Origin: Cerasicoccus frondis
GTDB lineage: Bacteria > Verrucomicrobiota > Verrucomicrobiia > Opitutales > Cerasicoccaceae
Direction of reading: 5' to 3'
Assembly (NCBI GenBank): GCA_031296915.1
Contig: JAVDPC010000017.1
Coordinates: 1-64,000 of the forward strand
Length of the DNA stretch: 64,000 bases
The notes beneath the pieces were generated by a model that worked only from the letters and a program-made list of their open reading frames with translations, was not told where the DNA came from and made no database searches. The translations under genes and the position numbers were made by a program. Shown here in pieces: positions 53,377 through 62,475 of this stretch. Each line of letters begins with the position of its first letter. Position 1 is the stretch's first letter.

Positions 53377-54179
53377 GCCTGGGCCTCCAAATGTTGGTCC
53401 AAACCCAGTGGGCAACGAACGCGTTTTTCATCGATGGTCACCTGGAGTTTTGCCTTGTTGGCGTCGTAGCGGTCGCGGGAAAGCTCGGGGTGGTTCAGGT
53501 GCGCGAGCTGACCACGGCCATAGACGAATTTCCGCTCCAACCCGTGATGATACAGGCGTGCAGCGAGGTCGGAGTCTTCGGCGCCCCAACCTTCGTAGGA
53601 CTCGTCGTAGCCGTTGACGGCGACGAGGTCGTCACGCCACATGCCAAGGTTGCAGCCGAGAATGCCGTGCAACTCGCGGTTGCGCTTCACGATGGGCGTC
53701 GGCCAGCGAATGGCTTTAAATTTTCCCTCCAGCCAACCGGCGGCGAATAGTTGGCCGATGGACAGTTTGCCCGCCATTACTTTGTCCACAAATCGCTCGG
53801 GCACAAAGCAGCGGCGCCCTTGGACAAAGGTTCCTCGCTCGGCGATTTTCTGGTGGTCCGCGATGAAATGCTTGAACGGCAAGCAGTCGCCATCGATGAA
53901 GACGAGGTAGTCCACGTGTGTTTGTGCAATGGCGAGGTTGAGGATGCGGGAGCGGCGGTAGCCCTTGTCTTCCTGCCAGACGTGGCGCAGGCGCCAGAGC
54001 GGCATCTTGTGTCGCCACATTTCAACTAGTTGACGCGTTTCGTCTTTGGAGCCGTCGTCGGCTATGATGAGCTCATCAGGCCGCTGCGTGCCTGCGGCGA
54101 GCCACTTCAAGACGGCGTCGAGCTTTTGCGGCGCGTTGTAGGTGTTGATCACCAGGCCGATGGTGGGATGATCGCTCAT
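53373..54179 (-). CDS. GT2-family glycosyltransferase with galactosyltransferase-like C-terminus
   Basis: Protein of 268 residues. The GT-A start IGLVINTYNAPQKLDAVLKW, nucleotide-sugar region RPDELIIADDGSKDETRQL, the metal motif FIDGDCLPF, and GWGAEDSDLAARLYHHG in the C-terminal third. No membrane segment. In an ATGA-overlapped set with a second GT2 and a GT9 gene; likely adds a sugar to LPS core or a related glycan. Confidence 0.9.
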   Translation of the reverse strand: MSDHPTIGLVINTYNAPQKLDAVLKWLAAGTQRPDELIIADDGSKDETRQLVEMWRHKMPLWRLRHVWQEDKGYRRSRILNLAIAQTHVDYLVFIDGDCLPFKHFIADHQKIAERGTFVQGRRCFVPERFVDKVMAGKLSIGQLFAAGWLEGKFKAIRWPTPIVKRNRELHGILGCNLGMWRDDLVAVNGYDESYEGWGAEDSDLAARLYHHGLERKFVYGRGQLAHLNHPELSRDRYDANKAKLQVTIDEKRVRCPLGLDQHLEAQA

Positions 54180-54970
54180 TGCTTGGGCTGGAACTTCTCA
54201 CGGACGACCGGTGTGGTGTCGTATTCGTAAAGTCGGCTGTGGCGGACAAAAGCCGCGAATGAAGTCAGCACCGCAGCGTAAAATCCGGGGAAGCCGTCGA
54301 GGAAGCCTCGCCTCAAAATGTAAGCGCGGAAAAAACGCCACGGTGGACGCAGAATCGCGTGGCTGAGCGACCATTTTTTGCCAGCGTCGAGCTGGCGCTG
54401 CAGGTAGATGTCCGCGAAGTAATTTATCTTCTCGATCTGGTCGTTGAGCGTCGGGTTCGTGTAGTGATGGAGGTCGGCGGTGAGCTTTTTCGCGGGCCCT
54501 TCAAGGTCCATCCGGTCGTGCTCGCGGCTGCCCGCCCAGCGGCCTTTACCGGTGCGGATCAGGCGTAGGGAGCGGTCTGGATACCAATCGCCGTGCGTCA
54601 TCCAGCGCCCAAGAAACCACACTTTGCGTGGGAAGGATGCGCCGTTAAACGCCGGATCATCCGCCTCGATGATGGTGCGGATTTGCGTCGCCAGTTCGGG
54701 CGAAAGCTCCTCATCGCAGTCGAGGCAGAGCGTCCAGGGCTGGGTAGCTTTGGCGAGGGCGATGTTTTTCTGATCGCGGTGTCCGTGCCAGGTTTCTTCG
54801 AAAATCTGGGCCCCGTAGTCGTCACGGGCAATGGTCTCGGTGCCATCCGTACAGTCGTTATAAACGACGATGATCTCGCTCGCTAAATCCTTCACGCTGT
54901 CGAGGCAGGTGCGGATGCGCGCGGCCTCGTTGTGCGCAATCAGACAGACCGACAGGGGCAGCTTGGTCAT
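54176..54970 (-). CDS. GT2-family glycosyltransferase (WaaE/KdtX-like)
   Basis: Protein of 264 residues from ATG 54970; the longer frame is rejected because LSVCLIAHNEAARIRTCLDS is the usual start. The core has LASEIIVVYNDCTDGTETIA and LCLDCDEELS (DxD-type). The pattern of a C-terminal PPWRFFRAYILRRGFLDGFP is typical of LPS-core beta-1,4-glucosyltransferases. Overlaps both neighbours. Confidence 0.9.
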   Translation of the reverse strand: MTKLPLSVCLIAHNEAARIRTCLDSVKDLASEIIVVYNDCTDGTETIARDDYGAQIFEETWHGHRDQKNIALAKATQPWTLCLDCDEELSPELATQIRTIIEADDPAFNGASFPRKVWFLGRWMTHGDWYPDRSLRLIRTGKGRWAGSREHDRMDLEGPAKKLTADLHHYTNPTLNDQIEKINYFADIYLQRQLDAGKKWSLSHAILRPPWRFFRAYILRRGFLDGFPGFYAAVLTSFAAFVRHSRLYEYDTTPVVREKFQPKQ

Positions 54971-55989
54971 CGCATTGCCCCTTTCAATTGGCCCAAGGCA
55001 GCTGCTGCAACGGATTCCGGTGAGACGGTGTTGATGCAGGGGATCGGTTGGTCGCACACGCTCAAATGCCCGCTGCAAGGGCAGGGATCTCCCTGGATAC
55101 TCACATTATGCGGTCCGAGTGGCGCCCAGCGTGAGGATGCCGTGGGGCCAAAAAAACCGACGGTTGGCACACCGAGACCAGCGGCCAAGTGTAGCGGGGC
55201 GGTGTCAGGCGAGACAAACAGCGAGGCGCGCGAGATGGTTGCAATGTACAGCTCCAGTGAGGAGAAAACAGGCAAACAGCGCGCTTCGGGCAAGGCGGCT
55301 TGTAACGCCTTCAGGAGTGCTTGCTCGCGCTCCGTATGGCCGGCGGTGAAGACGATATCGGCGCCAGCCTGAGCCATCAGCGCATGAAACGCGACCCAAT
55401 GTTCGATGGGCCATTCTTTCTTGGGTTGGCTCGTGGACAGGTGCCCGATGATACAGCGCTCGGGAAATATTGTTTCGGCTTCGGCGGCGAGCGCGGGGTC
55501 GGGCGTCAGCTCCAGAGTCAGCGCCTGCCGGTCGAAGGGCACGTCCCATGCAGACAGCACATAGGCGTCGCGGACGCATTCGTGGCGCGTGGTGTCGAGC
55601 TCTTCGATGCTTTGTGTGTAGCACTTGGCCCGGCCAGCGAAGCCTTTGGGGGCAATGACGCCCAAGCGTGCGCGGGCGCCAATCATGCGGGACAACACCG
55701 CGCCGCGGTCATTGCCGACAAAGTCCACGCTGCGGTCGAAGTTTTCCGCGCGCAGTTGACGAATCAGCGGCAGGCTGTCGCGGATGCGCAGTTTGCCGCG
55801 GGTGCGCTTGAGGCTCCAGACCTTGTCAATCCAGTCCAGGCGTTCGAGCAACGGAGCGGCCTCGGCGGCGACGAGGGCGTGGATTTCAGCGTCCGGGCAA
55901 TGTTGGCGCAGCATCCTGAGCGCCGGGACCATGATGGCCACGTCGCCGAGAAACTTGAATTTGATTGCCAGGATTTTTTCGCGTCCCAC
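54967..55989 (-). CDS. GT9-family heptosyltransferase
   Basis: Protein of 340 residues, GTG start. N-terminal ILAIKFKFLGDVAIMVPALR and C-terminal FVSPDTAPLHLAAGLGVPTV, FFGPTASSRWAPLGP typify ADP-heptose:LPS heptosyltransferases. Transfers heptose to LPS inner core. Starts the minus-strand glycosyltransferase run; divergent from a second GT9 gene over 43 bp. Confidence 0.91.
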   Translation of the reverse strand: MGREKILAIKFKFLGDVAIMVPALRMLRQHCPDAEIHALVAAEAAPLLERLDWIDKVWSLKRTRGKLRIRDSLPLIRQLRAENFDRSVDFVGNDRGAVLSRMIGARARLGVIAPKGFAGRAKCYTQSIEELDTTRHECVRDAYVLSAWDVPFDRQALTLELTPDPALAAEAETIFPERCIIGHLSTSQPKKEWPIEHWVAFHALMAQAGADIVFTAGHTEREQALLKALQAALPEARCLPVFSSLELYIATISRASLFVSPDTAPLHLAAGLGVPTVGFFGPTASSRWAPLGPHNVSIQGDPCPCSGHLSVCDQPIPCINTVSPESVAAAALGQLKGAMR

Positions 55990-56032
55990 GGTATTTACTT
56001 TCGATAAAGCACTCCACCAAAACGACTAAGCA

Positions 56033-57043
56033 ATGAACGAGCAAGGCCGAAGCTTCTATGAACAAGCGCGCGATGCGCGACGCCTGCTGGTGCTCGATTT
56101 GGGCTTCCTCGGCGACACGGTCCACTTGATGCCTGCGCTGCATGCGATTCGCGCGGCTTGGCCGCATACGGAACTGCACGTGATGGCGGAGGAGAAGGCG
56201 AAGAAAATTCTCGAAGTCGTGCCGGGCGTCGATGTGATTCTGGGCTACCCGCGTTTTCCGAAAGGGCCGAAGTGGTACGAGGATTTTGGCCGCGTTAAGA
56301 AGCTGCGCGCCAGCGGCTACGACGCGGTAATCAACCTCAATGGTTCCGACCGCTCGAGCATCCTGACCGGCGCTAGCGGCGCCAAATGGCGCTTGGGTCG
56401 CGTGCCGCCCAAGCCTGCGGCATTTTGGAAATACTGTTTCACGCATTCGGTTGATGTGGGGCAGGGGGGGCGCCCGGTGTTTATCCAGCGCTGGGATTGT
56501 CTCAAGGCCGCCGGTGTGCCGGTCGGCGAAAAGCCAGGCTTTGCGGTGGAAATTCCCGCTGAAGTTAAAGCGGCAGTTGACGCCAAGCTCGCTGGCGAGC
56601 GCGGCTACCTGCACATCAGCCCCTGCACCACGCAGGACTTAAAAGAGCTGCCGATGGATGAACTTGCCAAACTCGTCGCCGCGCTGATCGCGGATAAAAA
56701 CGGCCCGAAGGTGGTCCTTTCCTGCGCGCCCAATGAACGGGAAATGGGCAAGATCGCTGAGTTGATTAGCCGCTTACCCGAGCAGCCGTGGAAGGTGTTT
56801 GCGGGCGAGCTTTCGCTGCTGGAATTGGCGGAGGTTATCGGCCGCGCCGAAACGCACTTTGGTGGGGATTCTGGCGCCCTGCATTTGGCGCTGATGATGA
56901 ACACGCCGACGGTATCCTGGTTTCGCGATTATGAAGGCAAGGTCGAGTGGTTGCCGCCCGGAGCCGAGCATCGCGTGGTGTTTGGCCAGGAGTCGCCGAA
57001 TGGTCTGCAAGGGCTTTCATATCGAGATCTCCTGAAACGTTAG
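56033..57043 (+). CDS. GT9-family glycosyltransferase (heptosyltransferase-like)
   Basis: Protein of 336 residues. LLVLDLGFLGDTVHLMPALH at the N-terminus and HFGGDSGALHLALMMNTPTV near the C-terminus fit family 9. Paired back-to-back with another GT9. Probably also acts on LPS core; donor unknown. Confidence 0.88.
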   Translation: MNEQGRSFYEQARDARRLLVLDLGFLGDTVHLMPALHAIRAAWPHTELHVMAEEKAKKILEVVPGVDVILGYPRFPKGPKWYEDFGRVKKLRASGYDAVINLNGSDRSSILTGASGAKWRLGRVPPKPAAFWKYCFTHSVDVGQGGRPVFIQRWDCLKAAGVPVGEKPGFAVEIPAEVKAAVDAKLAGERGYLHISPCTTQDLKELPMDELAKLVAALIADKNGPKVVLSCAPNEREMGKIAELISRLPEQPWKVFAGELSLLELAEVIGRAETHFGGDSGALHLALMMNTPTVSWFRDYEGKVEWLPPGAEHRVVFGQESPNGLQGLSYRDLLKR

Positions 57044-57106
57044 TATAATATGTTGCTTTGACATCGATAAGCGTGATAGCTATCTACTGTATATTTTTAG
57101 TACCAA

Positions 57107-57883
57107 ATGAGAGTATTTATAGCATGCCCAATAGGTGCTTCTGATAGCGCAGAGCGCATTAGATCAGATAAACTTCTAAAGCATATCATAAATCCTGCAC
57201 TGAAATCAGTCTGTGATGAGGATGAAAGGCTTGAGATCATACGTAGCGATCAAATTGCTGAGCCAGGAAAAATTACGAATCAAATAATTCGAGAAATCGT
57301 TAATGCGGATTGTGTTTTGGCTGATCTTACGGACACAAATGCAAATGTAATGTATGAGGTAGGAGTTAGGCAGGCAATCGCTAAACCGCTTGTGTTGTTA
57401 GCGGAGAAAGGGCAAAAATTGCCTTTTGACTTGAGCGACTATCGCACAATTTTTTATCAACTAGAGCTTGATTTCGTAGAAAGCGCTCAGAGTGAGTTGT
57501 CTGGTCATATAACTAAGTCCTTAGAAGGCGAACTATCCGCGATGGATAAGGCTTTGTTCGGGCGAATTGACTCGAATTCAGCTAATGATTCTGGAGGTAA
57601 TGATCTAATTAGTGTTTTGGACGTTTGCAGTGAAATAAAGAAAGAAACAGTCGAGGCAAAACAGTATCTAATTGAGCTAGCGAATATTATTTTAGAAATG
57701 AGAAATTCTCGTGCTCAAGAATTGCAGTTTGAAAAAGATAAACGAAACCAAGAACTTGGGATGCAACTATTTGGGGAAATGCTTAAGAATCCTGAATCGA
57801 TGGACAAATTTGTTCCTATGATGGAAAGAATGGCTAATCTTGGCAAAAAGCCCAATGGCATAGAAGATACTAAAAAGAAATAG
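57107..57883 (+). CDS. Nucleoside 2-deoxyribosyltransferase-like/TIR-like protein
   Basis: Protein of 258 residues, clearly AT-rich compared with the flanking genes. Residues 1-110 show a nucleotide-processing Rossmann-type pattern: VFIACPIG at the N-terminus, IVNADCVLADLTDTNANVMY at 65-83 and EVGVRQAIAKPLVLLAEKG at 84-102. Glu84 is where the catalytic Glu of deoxyribosyltransferase relatives sits. Such domains occur in enzymes that cleave nucleotide or NAD glycosidic bonds, including some phage-defence effectors. The C-terminus is a charged helical region. Monocistronic, with a terminator after it. Possible horizontal acquisition. Confidence 0.6.
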   Translation: MRVFIACPIGASDSAERIRSDKLLKHIINPALKSVCDEDERLEIIRSDQIAEPGKITNQIIREIVNADCVLADLTDTNANVMYEVGVRQAIAKPLVLLAEKGQKLPFDLSDYRTIFYQLELDFVESAQSELSGHITKSLEGELSAMDKALFGRIDSNSANDSGGNDLISVLDVCSEIKKETVEAKQYLIELANIILEMRNSRAQELQFEKDKRNQELGMQLFGEMLKNPESMDKFVPMMERMANLGKKPNGIEDTKKK

Positions 57884-57910
57884 AAATTTCCTAAGCTTCA
57901 CCCCATAAAG

Positions 57911-57944
57911 AAAGCGCCGGCTCGCTTCGAACCGACGCTTTTTC
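57911..57944 (+). terminator. Rho-independent terminator
   Basis: Stem arms aaagcgccgg (57911-57920) and ccgacgcttt (57932-57941) pair with one mismatch, followed by a T-run to 57944. It ends the AT-rich gene; on the minus strand a weak T-rich stretch could also serve the thioredoxin gene. Confidence 0.8.
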
Positions 57945-57979
57945 TGCTGCTAACTTTACTCTACTATACTGACTGAAAT

Positions 57980-58522
57980 TTATGACTTTTCCGGGGTGTC
58001 GATGATTTCCTTGAGGGTCTCGACATATTTTTCGGCGCCGCCGCGCTGGTAGCCAATCTTGGCCAGGGCGTCACCGTCGGAATTTAAAACTAAGATCGTT
58101 GGGAATCCTTGGACACCATATTGCTTGGCGAGTTCCTCATTTTGATTCTTCAGAGTCTCGGTTTGTGGCTTGTTGGAAGGAAAGTCCAAGTATACGCGGA
58201 CGAGATTTTGCTCGGCGTATTCTTCAAACGCGGCTTGGTCGAAAACTTCCTTGTCGAGCTTCTTGCACCAGCCGCACCAGTCTGAGCCAGTGAAGTCGAT
58301 CAGGACTGCCTTGCCGTCTTTTTTGGCTTCGGCGAGCGCCCCCTGATAGTCAGTCACCCAGCCTTCAGGGACATTGGGCTGTTGGTCCATGGAAACGGTG
58401 CTGGCGTCAGATTTCGCTGACGCAGCGCTGGGCGCTCCAGCAAATGCACAAGAGCCATTGCCGCTCATGTAGAGGGTTGCGCTGACAGCGAGGAAGGCGA
58501 AAATGAAGAGCAGATTTTTCAT
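57980..58522 (-). CDS. Exported thioredoxin-fold protein
   Basis: Protein of 180 residues. Signal-like N-terminus (KNLLFIFAFLAVSATLYMSG), a low-complexity linker, then a thioredoxin domain with DFTGSDWCGWCKKL: the redox pair Cys83 and Cys86 (CGWC). GVQGFPTILVL holds the cis-Pro. Acts in the periplasm, in thiol reduction or folding. Divergent from nadB. Confidence 0.9.
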   Translation of the reverse strand: MKNLLFIFAFLAVSATLYMSGNGSCAFAGAPSAASAKSDASTVSMDQQPNVPEGWVTDYQGALAEAKKDGKAVLIDFTGSDWCGWCKKLDKEVFDQAAFEEYAEQNLVRVYLDFPSNKPQTETLKNQNEELAKQYGVQGFPTILVLNSDGDALAKIGYQRGGAEKYVETLKEIIDTPEKS

Positions 58523-58665
58523 AATATAGGTGTTTAGTTATAGGACATGCAGTCGGGGAAAATATTCCATCCTTTCAGAAAAAATACATATGCTATTGAT
58601 TTTCTTGGGACAGTCTTACAGTTTAGATTGCTTTACTCGTTGCAAATAAACCATTTCGATAATTT

Positions 58666-60300
58666 TTGAAGACATTTGACGTCATTGTAGTCGGCTCTGG
58701 CATTGCCGGGCTGAGTTATGCATTGGGGATTGGGCGTGAAGGCCACCGGGTCGCGATCATCACGAAGAAGAATCGCGCTGAATCCAACACCAACTATGCC
58801 CAAGGTGGCATAGCCAGCGTGACTTCGCAAACGGATGACTTCGAATTGCACGTCAAAGACACGCTGACAGCGGGCGATGGGCTTTGCGATGAAGCAGTCG
58901 TTCGGGAAATCATCAGCGACGGCCCGTCGCGCATTCAGGAGCTGATTGAGCTCGGCGTCGACTTCACGCACCTTGGTGATGGCCGTGTATCGCTGCACCG
59001 CGAGGGCGGGCACAGCAAGCGCCGCATCCTGCACGTTAAAGACCTGACCGGGGCCGCTATTGAGGCCGCGCTGTTGGACGCGGTGGCCGCCTGCAAGAAC
59101 ATCGAGGTGCTGGAGCACCACATGGCCATCGACCTCATTACGTTTGAAAAACTTCGCCGCAAGGGCATGTCGATGGGGCCATCGGCCAATCGAGTCGTTG
59201 GTCTCTATGTGCTGGATTCGCAACAAGGTGATGTAGAGACCTTTGCGGCACGCGTAGTGATGCTCGCCACGGGTGGAGTGGGGCAGGTCTATCAGTATTC
59301 GACGAACCCTGACATTGCGACGGGTGACGGCATTGCGATGGCTTATCGCGCTGGCGCCGAAGTGCGCAACATGGAGTTCATTCAGTTTCACCCGACCTCG
59401 TTGTTTACCTACACGCATGAGCGGTTTTTGATCTCGGAAGCCGTGCGCGGCGAGGGGGCGATCCTCCGCAACCTGCAGGGCGAGGCGTTCATGAGTCGCT
59501 ATGACGAACGCAAAGACCTCGCTCCGCGCGACATCGTGGCGCGGGCGATCGACAGCGAAATGAAAAAGAGCGGCGCTCAGCATCTCTGGCTCGACATCAC
59601 TGACCAGTCCGAAGAAAGCTTGCGCGACCGGTTCCCAACCATTTTCGAAGCGCTGCTTAAGCAAGGCGTGAACATGGCGCAGGACAAGATTCCCGTCGTG
59701 CCGGCCTGTCATTATCTTTGTGGCGGCGTGAAGACCGACCTTAAGGCGCGCACGAGCATCGAGGGCTTATTGGCCTGTGGCGAGGTGGCGTGCACGGGCC
59801 TGCATGGCGCCAACCGCCTGGCGAGTAATTCGTTGCTCGAAGCCTGTGTGCTGGCGCGGGACGGAGTCAAGACGACGCTGGAGCTGCTACAAAGCACGCC
59901 AAAATCGCCGCCCACCTTGCCTGATTGGTTGGATGGCGACATGCGTGATCCGGACGAGCGCGTGGTCCTTTCCCACAACCTCGACGAATTGAAGCGCACC
60001 ATGTGGGACTACGTGGGCATCGTCCGAACGACGAAGCGCTTGCGCCGCGCTAAGACGCGCGTGGCCAACCTTCAGCAGGAAATCACAGAATATTATTGGA
60101 ACTTTAAAGTGGATGCGTCGTTGCTTGAGTTGCGCAACCTCATCCAAGTCGCCGAGCTGATCATCGACTGCGCTCTGCAGCGCAAGGAATCACGCGGGCT
60201 GCACTACACCTTGGATTACCAGGAAAGGCTGCCGAAGTCAGATGACAGCGTGGTGCAGCTTCATTCTTCGATGAAAAGTGGTTCATTAATGCAACAATGA
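58666..60300 (+). CDS. nadB: L-aspartate oxidase
   Basis: First step of de novo NAD synthesis; oxidises aspartate to iminoaspartate with FAD. Length of 544 residues is usual. VVGSGIAGLSYA binds FAD; NTNYAQGGIAS, ATGGVGQVYQYSTN, EFIQFHPTS, CGGVKTD and GEVACTGLHGANRLASNSLL are family signatures. TTG start chosen because the motif lies close behind it. nadA and nadC are not in the window. Confidence 0.95.
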   Translation: MKTFDVIVVGSGIAGLSYALGIGREGHRVAIITKKNRAESNTNYAQGGIASVTSQTDDFELHVKDTLTAGDGLCDEAVVREIISDGPSRIQELIELGVDFTHLGDGRVSLHREGGHSKRRILHVKDLTGAAIEAALLDAVAACKNIEVLEHHMAIDLITFEKLRRKGMSMGPSANRVVGLYVLDSQQGDVETFAARVVMLATGGVGQVYQYSTNPDIATGDGIAMAYRAGAEVRNMEFIQFHPTSLFTYTHERFLISEAVRGEGAILRNLQGEAFMSRYDERKDLAPRDIVARAIDSEMKKSGAQHLWLDITDQSEESLRDRFPTIFEALLKQGVNMAQDKIPVVPACHYLCGGVKTDLKARTSIEGLLACGEVACTGLHGANRLASNSLLEACVLARDGVKTTLELLQSTPKSPPTLPDWLDGDMRDPDERVVLSHNLDELKRTMWDYVGIVRTTKRLRRAKTRVANLQQEITEYYWNFKVDASLLELRNLIQVAELIIDCALQRKESRGLHYTLDYQERLPKSDDSVVQLHSSMKSGSLMQQ

Positions 60301-60329
60301 ACCGATAATTAGTGTTATTGTCTATTGAT

Positions 60330-61271
60330 ATGAAAACGCTAACTCTAACTGTGGCGCTGTTGACGCCCGTTGCTTTGCTGTTTGCGCACGGTGACCACTC
60401 GCACGGTCCAGATGTTGATCTCGACTCCGCAATCTCTGATGCCCCTTCCCTCGGTGATGTTTCGATTGAGCAAGAAGGCGATTACCTGATTATCCAATCC
60501 AAAGACCTGCCCGGGCATGAAACCGGGCAATTTCCCAACCGGAATAACCCTAACCGGATGAGCGCGCAGTCGTTCTCCTTTCAGGTTCCGCTGGCGCCGA
60601 AGCGCGCTGCTCGGCCCCAACCTTACGATGGTTATTTGTTTGGGGTGGCCTTGAATGGCGTGCCGTTCGATCCGAATACCGGGGAATTTTGGCAAAACAA
60701 CCGCCAGTGGCGCAAGGAGGCGATCATTGAAGGCGATGCCGATCACCTTGGGGTCGATTCAAGTAATGCCCATGTTCAGCCCAGTGGCATGTATCACTAT
60801 CATGGGATTCCCTGGGGGCTGGTGAAGGAACTGCAAGAGAGGGATCCCAAAGCGGGCGTGGAACACCCCATGCTGATCGGCTGGGCGGCGGATGGCTACC
60901 CGATCTACTATCTTGAGGGAATGAAATCCAGTTGGCGGCTCAAGGAAGGCCAGCGTGAAGGCGGCCCCGGTGGCACAATCGACGGAACCTATACCCGCGA
61001 CTACGAGTACGTTGCCGAGTCGGGTGATCTGGATTGGCTCAATGGCCGATACGGGCCCACGGCCGAATATCCAGAGGGCACGTATCAATATCATTTGACG
61101 GAAGCATTTCCATTCGTGCCGCGGTATTTCCTGGGAGAGCCTCATCAGAGCTTTGGCAAGTCCCAGCAAAATATGTCGCCTCACGGAGGCCAGCGGGGCA
61201 ATCGCCCAGGCGGATTTTCGAGTGGGCCCGGTGGTCAAATGCGGCCTCCTCCACCCGGACGCCAATATTAA
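60330..61271 (+). CDS. YHYH-domain exported protein
   Basis: Protein of 313 residues from ATG 60330. Signal peptide LTLTVALLTPVALLFA, then a His-rich start (HGDHSHGPDVD). The YHYH motif is GMYHYHGIPWG, and GWAADGYPIYYLEG follows. The C-terminus is Gly/Pro-rich. YHYH proteins are probably metal-related exported proteins, function not settled. Confidence 0.87.
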   Translation: MKTLTLTVALLTPVALLFAHGDHSHGPDVDLDSAISDAPSLGDVSIEQEGDYLIIQSKDLPGHETGQFPNRNNPNRMSAQSFSFQVPLAPKRAARPQPYDGYLFGVALNGVPFDPNTGEFWQNNRQWRKEAIIEGDADHLGVDSSNAHVQPSGMYHYHGIPWGLVKELQERDPKAGVEHPMLIGWAADGYPIYYLEGMKSSWRLKEGQREGGPGGTIDGTYTRDYEYVAESGDLDWLNGRYGPTAEYPEGTYQYHLTEAFPFVPRYFLGEPHQSFGKSQQNMSPHGGQRGNRPGGFSSGPGGQMRPPPPGRQY

Positions 61272-61363
61272 TTCGCAATCTGGCGCCGCCAATCGGCACA
61301 ATTTGCGCCCCGAGGTGAAAAAATTCTGGCCAGCGGGCGAGGTGTGCGCGAGCTTAGCGGGCT

Positions 61364-61819
61364 ATGGCGAAAGTCGATGTAGATTTAGTGAAGATGGTGA
61401 TGACCCGCAACGGCCTGGATGTGCGCACTGTGGCCCAGGTCATCGAGGACATTAATCTTGAGATGAAGGCGCAAGCTGACGAAGAGGAGAAGCCGCCGCC
61501 CGTCAAGAAGCAGTTTGTGATGATGGTCTCCGACCCCGAGGGCAAGCTAGAGGGCGTGGACGTCGTCGGCTGGATTTTACAGATACCCGAGGAAGACTCT
61601 GTTTACGTGACCGAGGAACGCCTGTTCCGCTGCGCCTACGAATATAACATGAGCAAGAAGGGCCGCCGCATGCCGGTGAAGACCATCGCCGAAGTCTGCG
61701 AGCACGTTCCCGCGCGCATTGCCAAGGAGCAGAAAATCTGGATCAAAAACAAAGAGCCTGTCTTCCTCCTGCGCACCAATAACAAGGTGCCCATGGAAAC
61801 CAAGGAAGGCGATTTCTAG
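61364..61819 (+). CDS. Conserved hypothetical protein
   Basis: Protein of 151 residues, charged, Lys/Glu-rich, no signal or membrane segment. It begins MAKVDVDLVKMVMTRNG, then VAQVIEDINLEMKAQADEEE, and a C-terminal WIKNKEPVFLLRTNNKVPME. I recognise no domain. Likely cytoplasmic. Followed by a MITE and the convergent folA. Confidence 0.7.
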   Translation: MAKVDVDLVKMVMTRNGLDVRTVAQVIEDINLEMKAQADEEEKPPPVKKQFVMMVSDPEGKLEGVDVVGWILQIPEEDSVYVTEERLFRCAYEYNMSKKGRRMPVKTIAEVCEHVPARIAKEQKIWIKNKEPVFLLRTNNKVPMETKEGDF

Positions 61820-61844
61820 AGCGCGGTTTTCTCATTCAAGCCGC

Positions 61845-61989
61845 TAGGGAGTGTTCGAAAATGCAAAAAAGCTATTTCAAAAGGTGGAGCTCGGTGTCCC
61901 TACCGGGCTTGTTTCATCCAGCGGGTTGACGGAGTGGCAATAGCAAGCCCGGTAGGGACACCGGGCTCCACCTTTTCGAACAGAACCTA
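61845..61989. mobile_element. MITE family B, copy 2 (TA-flanked)
   Basis: Reverse-complement copy of 4029-4172, about 145 bp. Ends gtgttcgaa (left) and ttcgaacagaacc (right), TA on both sides. The long internal inverted repeat is present with one mismatch. Three bases separate it from the folA stop codon. Confidence 0.8.
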
Positions 61990-61992
61990 ATC

Positions 61993-62475
61993 CTACCTCC
62001 TGACCAAGCGAGTCGTTTCGAATTCGGGAAACTGTAACAGCGTTTCCGCAGGCGTAAACAGCTCCTCAAATTCTGGCATAAAGGCGTCGCCTGTTGGTTG
62101 ACCGTAAACGCGGGTCAATAGCAGTTCGGCGCACAGCGGTAGTGTCTGGCGATAGATCTCCGCGCCGCCAGCAATGAAGATTTTGCGATCACCGGCATCG
62201 AATTGCTCCAGCGCTTCCAGCGAGCGGATGATTGTGGCGCCGGGGACATCATCGGGTTGCGCATTGCGGGAGATGACGATGGTTTCGCGGCCGGGCAGGG
62301 GGCGGCCAATGGAGTCCCACGTCTTGCGCCCCATGACGAGCACATGCCCCATCGTAGTCCTTTTGAAAAATTTAAAGTCCTCGGACAAGCGCCAGGGAAT
62401 GGCGTTGCCGTTGCCGATTACGCGGTTTTCAGCCATCGCGGCGATGGCGGTCCAATTGGTGTGAACTTGGGTCAT
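61993..62475 (-). CDS. folA: Dihydrofolate reductase
   Basis: Reduces dihydrofolate to tetrahydrofolate with NADPH; 160 residues, usual length. Motifs WTAIAAMAENRVIGNGNAIPW, catalytic Asp33 in RLSEDFKFF, GRKTWDSIGRPLPGRETIVI, and IFIAGGAEIYRQTLPL. The gene overlaps the upstream TolQ-like gene by ATGA. thyA is not adjacent. Confidence 0.95.
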   Translation of the reverse strand: MTQVHTNWTAIAAMAENRVIGNGNAIPWRLSEDFKFFKRTTMGHVLVMGRKTWDSIGRPLPGRETIVISRNAQPDDVPGATIIRSLEALEQFDAGDRKIFIAGGAEIYRQTLPLCAELLLTRVYGQPTGDAFMPEFEELFTPAETLLQFPEFETTRLVRR

